Of a stretch of 64,000 bases of DNA, positions 38,206-49,241 are shown one piece after another. How positions within the stretch are numbered: the first letter of the stretch is position 1; every line of letters starts with the position of its first letter. The position numbers and the translations under genes are program-made. Under the pieces are notes generated by a model that was not told the DNA's origin, did no database searches, and saw only the letters and a program-made list of their open reading frames with translations. Source of the DNA: Sulfuricystis multivorans (GTDB taxonomy: Bacteria > Pseudomonadota > Gammaproteobacteria > Burkholderiales > Rhodocyclaceae); assembly GCF_003966565.1 (NCBI RefSeq), contig NZ_AP018718.1:2108001-2172000 (forward strand). The letters run 5' to 3'.

Positions 38206-39727
38206 GACGCTCGGCCCTGGCGTGAAGCTTGTTGAGGGCGTTCAGATAGGCTTTCGCCGACGCGACGATGATGTCGGTATCCGCCCCCTGGCCATTGACG
38301 ATGCGGCCTTCCTTCGCCAAGCGCACGGTCACCTCACCCTGGGCATCGGTGCCGGTGGTGATCGCATTCACCGAATAGAGCAGCAGCTCGGCGCCGCTAT
38401 TTGCCACCGATTCGATCGCGCGGAAGGTGGCATCCACCGGCCCGCTGCCGGTCGCCTGGGCGTGCTGCTCGATCCCGCCGACGGAAAGTGTCAGCTCGGC
38501 CAGTGGCTGTTCACCGGTTTCGGAATGGAAACGGAAGGAAACCAGCTTGTAATGCTCGACCTCCGGCGTGACCATCTCGTCGGAGACGATCGCGTGCAGA
38601 TCTTCGTCGAAGATCTCGCGCTTCTTGTCGGCGAGCTCCTTGAAACGCGCGAATGCGGCATTCAGCGCCTCCTCGCTGTCGAGCTGGATGCCGAGTTCGG
38701 CGAGCTTGGTGCGGAAGGCGTTGCGTCCCGACAGCTTGCCAAGCGAGATGCGGTTGGCATGCCAGCCGACGTCCTCGGCGCGCATGATCTCGTAAGTTTC
38801 GCGGTGCTTGAGTACGCCGTCCTGATGGATGCCCGATTCATGCGCGAAGGCATTCGCGCCAACGATGGCCTTGTTCGGCTGCACGACATAGCCGGTGATC
38901 TGCGAGACGAGACGCGAAGCGGCGACGATCTGCGTCGTGTCGATGCGCGTTTCGACCGGGAACAGGTCCTTGCGCGTTTTCACCGCCATCACCACCTCTT
39001 CGAGCGCGGCATTGCCGGCACGCTCACCCAGCCCGTTGAGCGTGCATTCGACTTGGCGTGCGCCGTTTTGCACCGCGGCGAGCGAATTGGCAACGGCCAA
39101 GCCCAGGTCATTATGGCAGTGCGTCGACCAGATCACCTTGTCGGCATCCGGCACATTCTCGATCAGCGCGCGCATGCGTGCGCCCCATTCGGCCGGGATA
39201 CTGTAGCCGACGGTGTCCGGAACGTTGATGGTCTTGGCGCCGGCCTTGATCACCGCGTCGAAAACGCGACATAGAAAATCGAAGTCCGAACGCACCGCAT
39301 CCTCGGCGGAGAATTCGACGTCATCGGTGTACTCGCGCGCCCACTTGACGGCCTGCACCGCCGCCGCGACGACCTCGTCGGGCTTCATACGCAGCTTCTT
39401 CTCCATGTGGATCGGCGAAGTGGCGATGAAGGTGTGGATGCGCCCGCGCGCAGCCGGCCGGATCGCTTCGCCGGCGCGGCGCACGTCTTTTTCGTTGGCA
39501 CGCGCCAACGAGCAGACCGTCGACTCCTTGATCGCTTCGGCGATCGCGTGGATCGCCTCGAAATCCCCGGGGCTCGCCGCCGCGAAACCCGCTTCGATGA
39601 CATCGACACGCATCCGTTCCAATTGGCGGGCGATGCGCAGTTTCTCCTCGCGCGTCATCGCTGCGCCCGGGCTCTGCTCGCCGTCGCGCAAGGTGGTATC
39701 GAAAATGATCAGCTGTGGTTTGCTCAT
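38189..39727 (-). CDS. leuA: 2-isopropylmalate synthase
   Basis: LeuA condenses acetyl-CoA with 2-ketoisovalerate, the first committed step to leucine. The 512-residue protein has the TIM-barrel motif [18 protein letters not shown] and the metal-binding [19 protein letters not shown]. The C-terminal leucine-binding regulatory domain starts about residue 390. It is the last gene of the minus-strand order ilvB-ilvN-ilvC-psd-pssA-leuA found in many betaproteobacteria. Confidence 0.96.
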   Translation of the reverse strand: MSKPQLIIFDTTLRDGEQSPGAAMTREEKLRIARQLERMRVDVIEAGFAAASPGDFEAIHAIAEAIKESTVCSLARANEKDVRRAGEAIRPAARGRIHTFIATSPIHMEKKLRMKPDEVVAAAVQAVKWAREYTDDVEFSAEDAVRSDFDFLCRVFDAVIKAGAKTINVPDTVGYSIPAEWGARMRALIENVPDADKVIWSTHCHNDLGLAVANSLAAVQNGARQVECTLNGLGERAGNAALEEVVMAVKTRKDLFPVETRIDTTQIVAASRLVSQITGYVVQPNKAIVGANAFAHESGIHQDGVLKHRETYEIMRAEDVGWHANRISLGKLSGRNAFRTKLAELGIQLDSEEALNAAFARFKELADKKREIFDEDLHAIVSDEMVTPEVEHYKLVSFRFHSETGEQPLAELTLSVGGIEQHAQATGSGPVDATFRAIESVANSGAELLLYSVNAITTGTDAQGEVTVRLAKEGRIVNGQGADTDIIVASAKAYLNALNKLHARAERLNPQL

Positions 39728-39817
39728 TGCATTCTCCGCAGGAATGTCCGACGTTCATGACGACCCGCCGCCCTGACGGCGCGGGTAGCGAAATTCGAAT
39801 TGTGGGGAAAGGAATGT

Positions 39818-39931
39818 TCAGCGCCCGCGGCGCAGCAGCGGGCGCAGCTTGGTGGCGAGCGACGCACTCACCGCCGCCAAGGCGGTCAGCGTGAGGAGGG
39901 CGGAAGCCAAATCAAACGTCGTCGCGGTCAT
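39818..39931 (-). CDS. Possible small leucine-rich membrane peptide upstream of leuA
   Basis: A 37-codon frame (ATG 39931, TGA 39818) lies in the 221-base gap between pssA and leuA. Residues 7-25 are hydrophobic (LASALLTLTALAAVSASLA in outline), followed by a basic tail KLRPLLRRGR. Nine of its 37 residues are leucine. No good ribosome-binding site is seen. It could be a real one-segment membrane peptide, a translated leader of leuA, or chance. A GC-rich imperfect hairpin (about 39762-39786) lies between it and leuA. Confidence 0.35.
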   Translation of the reverse strand: MTATTFDLASALLTLTALAAVSASLATKLRPLLRRGR

Positions 39932-39948
39932 GGCGCAACTATAACAAA

Positions 39949-40719
39949 CTATTCGCCCGGCGCAAGTTTTTTGCGCCTAGCGAACCAATCGACCGCGGCG
40001 ATGACGTAGCCGGACAATGCATAGGCCAGAAACAGCGCGAATAGTACGCCCGGCGGGTAACTCGAAACCAGTGCGAAACCGAGCGCCACGGCGACGACGA
40101 TGATGAACGGCACGCTCCTGCGCAGATTGATGTTCTTGCCCGAGTAGTAGCGCAGGTTCGTCACCATCGTGACGCCGGCAAAAATGGTCAGGGCACAGGC
40201 ATACCAACGCGCCTCCTGGCCACTCCAATCATTGTCGATCAGCACCCAGACCAGCCCTGCCACCAGCGCCGCGGCCGCCGGGCTCGGCAGGCCCTGGAAC
40301 CAGCGTTTGTCGACGACTTCGAGGTTGGTGTTGAAGCGCGCCAGGCGCAATGCCGCGCCGACGCAGTAGATGAAGGCAGCGATCCAGCCCAGCTTGCCGA
40401 GGTCTTTGAGCGCCCATTCATACACCACCAATGCCGGCGCAGCACCGAAGGAGACCATGTCGGAAAGCGAATCGTATTCGGCCCCGAAAGCGCTTTGCGT
40501 GTGCGTCAGCCGGGCGACGCGGCCATCGAGACCATCGAAGACCATGGCGACGAAGATCGCCACCGCGGCGATCTCGAACTTGCCGTTCATCGCCTGGACG
40601 ATCGCATAGAAACCGGAAAATAGCGCCGCAGTGGTGAACAGGTTCGGCAGAATGTAGATTCCGCGCCGGCGCAGTTCCGGATTGAACATGGTTTTGCGGG
40701 GACGGCGAAAATCGGGCAT
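39949..40719 (-). CDS. pssA: CDP-diacylglycerol--serine O-phosphatidyltransferase
   Basis: PssA makes phosphatidylserine in the inner membrane. The 256-residue protein carries the CDP-alcohol phosphotransferase motif in FDGLDGRVARLTHTQSAFGAEYDSLSDMVSFG and several membrane segments. This is the integral-membrane type II enzyme, not the Escherichia coli ribosome-associated type. psd, the next enzyme, lies directly upstream on the same strand. An internal ATG (MFNPELRRRGIYILPN) could also be the start. Confidence 0.93.
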   Translation of the reverse strand: MPDFRRPRKTMFNPELRRRGIYILPNLFTTAALFSGFYAIVQAMNGKFEIAAVAIFVAMVFDGLDGRVARLTHTQSAFGAEYDSLSDMVSFGAAPALVVYEWALKDLGKLGWIAAFIYCVGAALRLARFNTNLEVVDKRWFQGLPSPAAAALVAGLVWVLIDNDWSGQEARWYACALTIFAGVTMVTNLRYYSGKNINLRRSVPFIIVVAVALGFALVSSYPPGVLFALFLAYALSGYVIAAVDWFARRKKLAPGE

Positions 40720-40780
40720 GGGCGCGCAACGGCTGGGTAGATGCGCTCAATTGTAACCGCGCGCCGCTTGCGAAGAGGGA

Positions 40781-41428
40781 TTACGGGAGAAGGGCAAGGA
40801 TCGTCGTCGTGGCGCGGACCTTTTCGCCCACGACGACTTTCACCTGCACCCCCTTCGGCAAATAGAGATCGACGCGCGAGCCGAAGCGGATGAAGCCGTA
40901 GCGCTGGCCGCGCACGAGTTTGTCGCCCGGTTCGACGTAACAGAGGATGCGCCGTGCGATCAGGCCGGCCACCTGCACGCAGGTGATGTCCTGGCCATCG
41001 AGGCTGCGCAGATGCAGGGCATTGCGCTCGTTTTCCGTCGAGGCCTTGTCGAGATCGGCATTCAAAAACTTGCCCGGGTGATACCAGCGGTTCACGACTT
41101 CGCCATCGATCGGACTGCGATTCGAATGGACGTTGAAGACATTCATGAACACGCTGACCTTCAGCGCCTCGCGGCGAAGCCACGGGTCCGTCACCGGCTC
41201 GATCGCGACGATGCGACCATCGGCCGGAGACAGCACGCTCTTCGCATCGCCAGGCACCGCGCGCGGCGGATCGCGGAAGAACTGCAAGACGAACAGCGCG
41301 ACCAGCCAGAACGGCACGGACCAGACGAACGGCGCGCCACCGAAGGTCACCAGCAACGCCAAAGCGATGGCCGCGCCAAGGAAGGGCCAGCCTTCCCTGG
41401 CGATGATGGGGTGCGGATAGTGCTGCAC
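40781..41428 (-). CDS. psd: Phosphatidylserine decarboxylase proenzyme, short form
   Basis: Psd converts phosphatidylserine to phosphatidylethanolamine. The 215-residue protein is the short type. It has two N-terminal hydrophobic stretches, [17 protein letters not shown], and the self-cleavage Gly-Ser pair in [10 protein letters not shown] that generates the pyruvoyl group. The start is a GTG at 41428, immediately adjacent to the ilvC stop (no gap), with coupling expected. Confidence 0.93.
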   Translation of the reverse strand: MQHYPHPIIAREGWPFLGAAIALALLVTFGGAPFVWSVPFWLVALFVLQFFRDPPRAVPGDAKSVLSPADGRIVAIEPVTDPWLRREALKVSVFMNVFNVHSNRSPIDGEVVNRWYHPGKFLNADLDKASTENERNALHLRSLDGQDITCVQVAGLIARRILCYVEPGDKLVRGQRYGFIRFGSRVDLYLPKGVQVKVVVGEKVRATTTILALLP

Positions 41429-42580
<1,152 letters not shown>

Positions 42581-42647
42581 TTATTTTTGCGCATGGGGTT
42601 TTCATGCCTTCGCGGGTGGGTGTGGCGACCATGCGCGTTTGACGAGT

Positions 42648-43139
42648 TCAGACTTTGAGAATGCGGTCGCCACGGCCGATGCCGCAAACACCGGTGCGCA
42701 CGGTTTCGAGGATCAACGAGCGGTCGATGGCGTTGAGGAAGGCATCGAGCTTGGCGCCGTCGCCGGTGAGCTCGATGACATAGGAAGATTCGGTGACGTC
42801 GATGATATGGCCGCGGAAGATATCGGCGACGCGCTTCATCTCTTCGCGGTCCTTGCCGGTGGCACGCACCTTGACGAGCATCAGCTCGCGTTCGATGTGC
42901 GGCGCCTCGGACAGATCGACCACCTTGACGACGTCGATCAGCTTGTTGAGCTGCTTGGTGATCTGTTCGATGATGTCGTCGGAACCAATGCTGACGATGG
43001 TCATGCGTGACAGCGATGGATCCTCGGTCGGCGCGACGGTCAGCGAATCGATGTTGTAGCCGCGTGCCGAGAACAGGCCGGAGACGCGCGACAGGGCCCC
43101 GGATTCGTTTTCGATCAGGATGGAGATGATATGGCGCAT
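42648..43139 (-). CDS. ilvN: Acetolactate synthase small (regulatory) subunit
   Basis: This ACT-domain subunit gives valine feedback control to acetolactate synthase. The 163-residue protein begins MRHIISILIENESGALSRVSGLFSARGYNI, the ACT fold, and continues with QLNKLIDVVKVVDL. It lies three bases after ilvB and 202 bases before ilvC. Some annotations use ilvH for the same family. Confidence 0.95.
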   Translation of the reverse strand: MRHIISILIENESGALSRVSGLFSARGYNIDSLTVAPTEDPSLSRMTIVSIGSDDIIEQITKQLNKLIDVVKVVDLSEAPHIERELMLVKVRATGKDREEMKRVADIFRGHIIDVTESSYVIELTGDGAKLDAFLNAIDRSLILETVRTGVCGIGRGDRILKV

Positions 43140-43142
43140 CTT

Positions 43143-44852
43143 TCACAGCTCCTCGGCCAGGATCATTTCGGACAACCCCTTGCCGGCCGCGACCATCGGG
43201 AACACGTTGGCGGTCTTGTCGGTCAGGAAGTCGAGGAACACCAGCTGGTTCTTGTGCTTGACGAAGGCTTCCTTGAGCGCCGGTTCGACGTCGGCCGGCT
43301 TGGTGATGCGCAGGCCGACATGGCCATAGGCCTCGGCGAGCTTGACGAAGTCCGGCAGCGCATCGACATAGGATTCGGCATAGCGGTTGCCGTGGAACAT
43401 CTGCTGCCACTGGCGCACCATGCCGAGATAACCGTTGTTGAGGCAGAGGATCTTGATCGGCAGATGGAACTGCTTGCAGGTCGACAGCTCCTGGATGTTC
43501 ATCTGGATCGAGCCTTCGCCGGTGATGCAGGCGACGGTGGCCTCAGGGTTGGCGAAACGCACGCCCATCGCCGCCGGCAGGCCGAAACCCATCGTGCCCA
43601 AGCCGCCGGAATTGATCCAGCGCCGTGGCTTGTCGAATTTGTAATACTGCGCCGCCCACATCTGATGCTGGCCGACATCGGAAGTGACGAAGGCATCGCC
43701 GCCGGTCACCTCGTAGAGTTTCTCGACGACGTATTGCGGCATGATCAAATCATTGCCCATCTTGTATTTGAGGCAGTGCTTGCCGCGCCAGGCTTCGATT
43801 TGTTTCCACCAGGCGGCGAGATGCTTGGCATCGGGCTTGCCTTCGCTGGCTTCCAGCTGGCGGATGATCTCGTCGATCACGTCCGGCACGTTGCCGACGA
43901 TCGGCACATCGACCTTGACGCGCTTCGAGATCGACGACGGATCGATATCGACGTGGATGATCTTGCGCGGGTTGCGCGCGAAATGCTCCGGATTGCCGAT
44001 CACGCGATCATCGAAGCGTGCGCCGATCGCCAGCAGCACATCGCATTCCTGCATCGCCATGTTGGCTTCATAGGTGCCGTGCATGCCCAGCATGCCGAGG
44101 AACTGACGGTCGGTGGCCGGATAACCGCCCAGCCCCATCAGCGTCTGGGTGATCGGGAAACCGAGCATGTGGGTGAGTTTGGTCAGCTTCTCGGCGGCGT
44201 TCGAGAGGATCACCCCGCCGCCGGTGTAGATCATCGGCCGCTTCGCCTCCAGCAACAACTGGACCGCCTTCTTGATCTGACCGGTATGCCCCTTCACCAC
44301 CGGGTTGTAGGAGCGCATCGAGACGGTCTTCGGATAGTGGAACTCGGTCTTCTGGATCGTGATGTCCTTTGGGATGTCGACCAGCACCGGGCCGGGACGG
44401 CCGCTCTTGGCGAGATAGAAGGCCTTCTTGATCGTGGCGGCGAGATCCTTGACGTCTTTGACGAGGAAATTGTGTTTGACGCACGGGCGGGTGATGCCCA
44501 CCGTATCCGCTTCCTGAAACGCATCCTGACCGATGTAGGCAGTCGGCACCTGCCCGGTGAGGATCACCAGCGGGATCGAATCCATATAGGCCGTGGCGAT
44601 GCCGGTCACGGCATTGGTCACGCCAGGACCGGAAGTGACCAGACAAACTCCCACCTTGTCAGACGAACGGGAATAGCCATCGGCAGCATGCACGGCCGCC
44701 TGCTCGTGGCGCACCAGCACGTGCTTGACCTGATCCTGCTTGAACAGTTCGTCGTAAATGAACAACACCGAGCCGCCAGGGTAGCCGAACACGTAGTCGA
44801 CCTTTTCTTCCTGGAGGCACCTGATTAGAATCTCAGCGCCTGTCAATTGCAT
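43143..44852 (-). CDS. ilvB: Acetolactate synthase large (catalytic) subunit
   Basis: This thiamine-diphosphate enzyme makes acetolactate or acetohydroxybutyrate. From ATG 44852 (569 residues) it has EILIRCLQEEKVDYVFGYPGGSV, the catalytic glutamate in VLVRHEQAAVHAADGY, and the ThDP/Mg motif GEGSIQMNIQELSTC. An AG-rich ribosome-binding region precedes the ATG; the longer upstream frame is rejected. It heads the ilvBNC-psd-pssA-leuA run and diverges from a sigma-factor gene. Confidence 0.95.
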   Translation of the reverse strand: MQLTGAEILIRCLQEEKVDYVFGYPGGSVLFIYDELFKQDQVKHVLVRHEQAAVHAADGYSRSSDKVGVCLVTSGPGVTNAVTGIATAYMDSIPLVILTGQVPTAYIGQDAFQEADTVGITRPCVKHNFLVKDVKDLAATIKKAFYLAKSGRPGPVLVDIPKDITIQKTEFHYPKTVSMRSYNPVVKGHTGQIKKAVQLLLEAKRPMIYTGGGVILSNAAEKLTKLTHMLGFPITQTLMGLGGYPATDRQFLGMLGMHGTYEANMAMQECDVLLAIGARFDDRVIGNPEHFARNPRKIIHVDIDPSSISKRVKVDVPIVGNVPDVIDEIIRQLEASEGKPDAKHLAAWWKQIEAWRGKHCLKYKMGNDLIMPQYVVEKLYEVTGGDAFVTSDVGQHQMWAAQYYKFDKPRRWINSGGLGTMGFGLPAAMGVRFANPEATVACITGEGSIQMNIQELSTCKQFHLPIKILCLNNGYLGMVRQWQQMFHGNRYAESYVDALPDFVKLAEAYGHVGLRITKPADVEPALKEAFVKHKNQLVFLDFLTDKTANVFPMVAAGKGLSEMILAEEL

Positions 44853-44878
44853 TTTCTTCGTTCCATCGTTGTCGGGCA

Positions 44879-45541
44879 ATGCGTCCGAAACGCGCAACGA
44901 TACTTGACAGCAATAGGCGTGGTCAAGGCTTCCCGGGCCGCCACATTCATTTTTCCAGTCACGATTCGGCTTCATCTTTGGCTTCCCGCGCCGAGCTCTC
45001 CAACTTTCTCGCCAGCGTCGAACGCCGGGCCTACAAGCAGGCGCTGTTCGCCGTGCGCGACGAGGAGGTGGCGCTCGACATCGTCCAGGACTGCATGATG
45101 CGCATCGCGGAAAAATACGGCGATCGACCGGTCGAAGAATTGCCGCCACTTTTCCAGCGCATCCTGCAAAATGCGATCCGCGACCATTACCGGCGCAGCC
45201 GTACCCATGCGGACCGGTTCACTTCGCTGTCGGCGTTCGAGGGCGATGAAGAAAATCCCGCAGATGCGCTGGAGACCCTGGAAACCGACGCGGATGCCAA
45301 CCCCTTTGCCGGGCCGCTCGATGCACTGCTCCAAACGGAAACCCTGAATCTGGTGGAGGAAGCCTTGCAAAACCTGCCGCCCCGTCAACGTGAAGCCTTC
45401 CTGCTGCGTTATTGGGAAGGATTGGACATCGCCGAGACCGCTGCCGTCATGGGATGCACGGAAGGCAGCGTCAAAACCCATTGTTCGCGCGCCACCCATG
45501 CCTTGGCGGCTGCGTTACAGGCCAAAGGAATCAGACCATGA
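44879..45541 (+). CDS. RNA polymerase sigma-70 family (ECF-like) factor
   Basis: The 220-residue product has a sigma region 2 (about residues 45-95: DEEVALDIVQDCMMRIAEKYGD, then LQNAIRDHYRRSR). A region 4 helix-turn-helix follows (about 160-205: NLPPRQREAFLLRYWEGLDIAE, TEGSVKTHCSRATHAL). The start is uncertain: the first 33 residues are unlike the family, and a TTG at 44978 before ASRAELSNFL is an alternative. The stop overlaps the next gene by four bases, an arrangement often seen for a sigma factor and its membrane anti-sigma factor. Confidence 0.85.
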   Translation: MRPKRATILDSNRRGQGFPGRHIHFSSHDSASSLASRAELSNFLASVERRAYKQALFAVRDEEVALDIVQDCMMRIAEKYGDRPVEELPPLFQRILQNAIRDHYRRSRTHADRFTSLSAFEGDEENPADALETLETDADANPFAGPLDALLQTETLNLVEEALQNLPPRQREAFLLRYWEGLDIAETAAVMGCTEGSVKTHCSRATHALAAALQAKGIRP

Positions 45542-45930
45542 ACCAGGAAGAACTGTTTGCCCGCCAAGTTTGTCGTGTCCTCGACCGTGAGACGCAGAAT
45601 CTCGACCACGAGATCGTCGAGCGTCTGCGCGCCGCCCGCGAGCGCGCCTTGCAGCGTCAACGCGTCCTCGTCCCCAAGACCGTGCTGGTCGGCGCTGACG
45701 GCACGGCGCTCATGGATGGCAATGAGGGGAGGCACCCGCTGCGCATTTGGCTCGCGATGCTCGCGCTGTTGATCGGCGTCGGCCTGGCCTATGTCTGGAA
45801 CGGCTACAACCAGGCCAGCGAAAACGAGGAAATCGATAGCGCCCTGCTCGCCGACGACCTGCCGCCCCACGCTTACCTGGACAAAGGCTTTCAGGCATGG
45901 CTCGAACAAGATTCGGCCTCCGGGGACTGA
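45538..45930 (+). CDS. DUF3619 bitopic membrane protein, possible anti-sigma partner
   Basis: The 130-residue protein has a soluble N-terminal part (about 1-70, beginning MNQEELFARQVCRVLDRETQNLD). One membrane segment follows (about 78-96, IWLAMLALLIGVGLAYVW), then a short acidic outer tail. The ATG overlaps the sigma-factor stop. Topology and coupling suggest it could hold the sigma factor at the membrane, but no known anti-sigma motif is visible. Its last 34 bases overlap the next gene. Confidence 0.75.
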   Translation: MNQEELFARQVCRVLDRETQNLDHEIVERLRAARERALQRQRVLVPKTVLVGADGTALMDGNEGRHPLRIWLAMLALLIGVGLAYVWNGYNQASENEEIDSALLADDLPPHAYLDKGFQAWLEQDSASGD

Positions 45931-46574
45931 TCCGGCTGCTTCTGGTGGTCGGTCTTCTGGCCGGCGGCGGCGTCCATGCCGCGTTACCCCGTTTCGAACA
46001 GCCCGAATGGTTCCAGCTCACCCCCGAGCAGCGCGCGATCCTCGCTCCCCTGGCAAAGGAATGGGGGGAAATGGACGCCTTTCGCCGCAAAAAATGGATC
46101 GGCATCGCTCAGCGTTTCCCGTCCATGTCGCCCGCCGAGCAGGAAAGCATCCAGCGTAACATGCGCGAATGGGCACGTCTTGCCCCCGAAGAACGTCGCA
46201 TCGCCCGGGAGAAATACAAATCCCTGCTGCGTATCGACCCGGAGGAACGCGAGGCGATCAAACAGAAATGGCAGGAGTATTCGGCGCTCAGCGAACAGGA
46301 GAAGGAAGCTCTGCGCCACAAAGTGCCGGCCGCTCCCAAGGTCAAGACGCCCAAAAAACCGCCTGCATCGGCGCCGAAACCACAGGCGCGCGTCGCCACG
46401 CCGCGCGTCGCCGCACCCAACTCGCCGATTTCACCGATCAAGCCGCCCAAGAATCCGCTGCGGCCCAACGCCACCACGCCGTTGCAGCCCGTACCGAAGC
46501 CGCCGGCCGAGGACACCGGTTTGGCGACCACCCCACCCGATGGCGCAGCGGTCGACAGCGAAGTCAGCGAGTGA
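45897..46574 (+). CDS. DUF3106 exported protein
   Basis: The 225-residue protein has an N-terminal signal segment (about 8-28, LRGLIRLLLVVGLLAGGGVHA). A helical region follows with repeated Glu/Arg-rich units such as LTPEQRAILAPLAKEWGEM, MSPAEQESIQRNMREWARL and LSEQEKEALRHK. The tail is Pro/Lys-rich. These repeats mark DUF3106 and somewhat resemble periplasmic stress sensors of the CpxP type. It is translated in overlap with both neighbours, so it belongs to the sigma-factor unit and may sense envelope state. Confidence 0.78.
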   Translation: MARTRFGLRGLIRLLLVVGLLAGGGVHAALPRFEQPEWFQLTPEQRAILAPLAKEWGEMDAFRRKKWIGIAQRFPSMSPAEQESIQRNMREWARLAPEERRIAREKYKSLLRIDPEEREAIKQKWQEYSALSEQEKEALRHKVPAAPKVKTPKKPPASAPKPQARVATPRVAAPNSPISPIKPPKNPLRPNATTPLQPVPKPPAEDTGLATTPPDGAAVDSEVSE

Positions 46575-47041
46575 ACACAGCCTCACCATCTCCGTTCGCG
46601 CTCGCCAGCCTGCGGCGCCGCTTGGCCAGCTTGTTTTACGAAACCCTGCTGCTCGCCGGCGCGCTGCTCGTCGCCTTCTTGTTGCCGCAGATCATTCTCG
46701 GCATGGCCTTCGGCATCGTCGCGCCGGGGCTGTTCCTGATTGCCCACCTCGTCCTTGTCGTCGCTACCTATTTCCTCTGGCAATGGCGGCATGGCGGCCA
46801 GACACTGGCAATGAAGACCTGGCGGCTGCGCCTGGTCGGCATCGACGGCGCTGCGCCCTCCTTGGGCCAGCTGTTGCTGCGTCAGATCCTGAGCTGGCCC
46901 AGCGTGCTGTTTTACGGCGCGGGACTGCTGTGGGCGTTTTTCGACCGTGACCGGCAATTCCTGCACGATCGGCTGGCGGGCACGCGCATCATCTTCGTTC
47001 CACCCACCACAGCAGCGCCGCCGCCGCCAGCAGGAACATGA
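46571..47041 (+). CDS. RDD-domain membrane protein
   Basis: The 156-residue protein has three membrane segments and the RDD pattern: Arg near the start (LRRRLASLFYETLLLAGALL), GGQTLAMKTWRLRLV, and the Asp/Arg-containing end RQFLHDRLAGTRIIFV. RDD proteins are proposed transporters or ion exchangers. The start is a GTG at 46571 overlapping the DUF3106 stop. The last 53 bases overlap the end of lptG on the other strand. Confidence 0.85.
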   Translation: MNTASPSPFALASLRRRLASLFYETLLLAGALLVAFLLPQIILGMAFGIVAPGLFLIAHLVLVVATYFLWQWRHGGQTLAMKTWRLRLVGIDGAAPSLGQLLLRQILSWPSVLFYGAGLLWAFFDRDRQFLHDRLAGTRIIFVPPTTAAPPPPAGT

Positions 47042-48062
47042 CGCTCGGCGCCACCGCGGCGACCCAGGGCGTCCAGTGATTGATGATGCCCAGGTGCGAA
47101 AACAGACCATTGAGCATGTAAAAGACGATGCCCAGCATCACCCCGGCGAACACCTTCGCGCTCACAGCCACGGTCCGCTCGTGGATGTACGCGAACGGCA
47201 CGGCGAGCGCCATCATCACCAGCGCGGCCAGGGGATAGACCAGCTTCTTCCACAGCGCGATCTCATAGCGTTCGGTTTTTTGCCGGTTCTCGCTCAAATG
47301 GCGGATGTACTGGTAGAGATTGACGAGCGACATACGATCCGCCTGGACGAGCAGCACGGCGAGAATATCGGGGTTGAGCGCGGATTGCCAATCAACCGTG
47401 GGCTGCCGCACCACGCTGGCTTTCTCGTCCTCGAAGAGGGTCTGTGCGACATTGTCCAGACGCCACTGCCCCGAAGGCAGATAGCTGCCCTCCTCGGCCT
47501 CGCTGATCGAGCGCAGGCGAAATTCGTCATCGAAGGAATAGATGCGGATGCCGCGCAGACGGATATCCGGCAATACCTCGCGGACATTGATGAACGAACG
47601 GCCATCCTTGACCCACAGCCCGGAACGGAAGGCCTGGCCCACCACGCTGCTCTTGGCGGTCAATTGCAGTTGCCGGGCCATACGCTCGGTCTGTGGGGCG
47701 ACGATCTCACCTAGCAACAGCGTCAGGACGACGAAGAGGCTGCCGATCTTCGCCAGCGTCAGCAACAGCTCGCCGGTCGCCAAACCCGAAGCCCTCAGGA
47801 CGGTGATTTCCGAATGATGCGCCAACAAGGTCAGGCCGTAGAGCGTACCGATCAGCACCGCGATCGGCAGGATCTCGTAGGCCCGCCCCGGCAGGCTCAG
47901 CGTGACGAAGGCGAGCGCGTGATGGAGCTCGTAGCCGCCCTTGCCGACCGACTCCAGCTCGTGGATCAGATCGAAAAAGGCGAACAGGGCGAGGAATGCC
48001 GCCATTACCAACAGTACATCGCCGTAGATCTCGCGGGCCAGATGGCGCTCATAGACCTGCAT
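46989..48062 (-). CDS. lptG: LPS export ABC transporter permease LptG
   Basis: LptG pairs with LptF and LptB to extract lipopolysaccharide from the inner membrane. The 357-residue YjgP/YjgQ-family protein has six membrane segments. The N-terminal motif is MQVYERHLAREIYGDVLLVMAAF, followed by ALPGRAYEILP-like SLPGRAYEILPIAVLIGTLYGL and a periplasmic jellyroll domain (about residues 130-260). It follows lptF directly, one base apart, and converges with the RDD gene with overlap. Confidence 0.93.
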   Translation of the reverse strand: MQVYERHLAREIYGDVLLVMAAFLALFAFFDLIHELESVGKGGYELHHALAFVTLSLPGRAYEILPIAVLIGTLYGLTLLAHHSEITVLRASGLATGELLLTLAKIGSLFVVLTLLLGEIVAPQTERMARQLQLTAKSSVVGQAFRSGLWVKDGRSFINVREVLPDIRLRGIRIYSFDDEFRLRSISEAEEGSYLPSGQWRLDNVAQTLFEDEKASVVRQPTVDWQSALNPDILAVLLVQADRMSLVNLYQYIRHLSENRQKTERYEIALWKKLVYPLAALVMMALAVPFAYIHERTVAVSAKVFAGVMLGIVFYMLNGLFSHLGIINHWTPWVAAVAPSVMFLLAAAALLWWVERR

Positions 48063-48063
48063 T

Positions 48064-49158
48064 TCATCCTCGCAGCAAACGCCAGGGCGAAAACACCGCC
48101 AGACGCTTCCAGAACAATACGATCAACAGGATGAGCATCAGTAGATGCACGGCCCAGGCACCGAGTGCGAAGGAAATGCGCCCTTGCGCCACCCAGGCCT
48201 GACTGACCGAGAGCAGATTGTTGTAAATCATGAAGGTCAGCAAGGCGAAGATCAGGTTGTTCGTGCGCCCGGCGCGGGGATTGACGAAAGAAAGCGGAAT
48301 CGCCAGCAAGGCCAGCACCAGCGCCGACAGAGGTTGGCCGATCCGCCACACCAGCTCGCCCAGGTTGGCGGCGCTGGGCTCCTTAAGCAGCGCCCAGGTC
48401 GACAGGCTCCTGGCCGATTTCTCGCTGTGGCCCGTATCTTCCGCGGCCTCGATGCGCAATGCATAGCGGTCGAAGGCCATCAGGCGATATTCCGCTTGCC
48501 CGGCGGTGCCTTCATAGCGCCGGCCACGGGTGAGGACGATGAACTTGTCGCCGTTTGCCGCGACCTCGACATGTCCCTGCGCAGCCGCCACGACGCCCTG
48601 CCGACCGTGCTGCACCGAACTGATGAAGATATTCCTGACCTGATCCGGCTGACCGTCGGTCTCCGGAACCGATTCGACGAAAAATACCCGGTCGCCGCGT
48701 GCCGATTCGTTGAACGCCCCCGGCGTGACCCGCGCCAGATCATCGCGCCGATCCATGCGTTGCATGAATTCAGAGCGCTTTGCGATCGCCCAGGGGGCCA
48801 ACAATAGCGCCAGCACGGCGATCACCAGCACCACCGGCAAAGCGAAACGCAGCACCGGTCTTGCCCAAGCCGTCAGCGGCAGGCCGGCAGAAAACCAGAT
48901 CACCATTTCCGAATCGCGATAAGCCCTCGACAGGGTGAGCAAAATCGACACGAACAGCGTCAACGACAGCACCACCGGAAGGTATTGCAGCGCGCCGAAA
49001 CCGAGCAGCGCAGCGACGGCCTCGGAGGCAGTCGCACCCGTTGCGGCGGCTTTGAGCAGACGGATCAGCTGGACGGAGAGAAGGATGGCGAAAAGGGCGA
49101 CGAATACCGCGCTGGCGGTTTGCGCAAGCTCGCGTTGGGCGGCGCGCCGGAAGATCAT
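48064..49158 (-). CDS. lptF: LPS export ABC transporter permease LptF
   Basis: LptF is the second permease of the LPS exporter. From ATG 49158 (364 residues) it begins [23 protein letters not shown]. It has the family segments [26 protein letters not shown] and IWFSAGL, a periplasmic domain, and three C-terminal membrane segments. It diverges from pepA, as in Escherichia coli where pepA and lptF-lptG are also divergent. Confidence 0.93.
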   Translation of the reverse strand: MIFRRAAQRELAQTASAVFVALFAILLSVQLIRLLKAAATGATASEAVAALLGFGALQYLPVVLSLTLFVSILLTLSRAYRDSEMVIWFSAGLPLTAWARPVLRFALPVVLVIAVLALLLAPWAIAKRSEFMQRMDRRDDLARVTPGAFNESARGDRVFFVESVPETDGQPDQVRNIFISSVQHGRQGVVAAAQGHVEVAANGDKFIVLTRGRRYEGTAGQAEYRLMAFDRYALRIEAAEDTGHSEKSARSLSTWALLKEPSAANLGELVWRIGQPLSALVLALLAIPLSFVNPRAGRTNNLIFALLTFMIYNNLLSVSQAWVAQGRISFALGAWAVHLLMLILLIVLFWKRLAVFSPWRLLRG

Positions 49159-49241
49159 CGCGCCGTCACTTTCCAATGGCTGCGGCAAGCGCGCGAAAAT
49201 TGCGTAAACTGTGCGCTTTCGCTTATTTCAAGGAGCATGCG

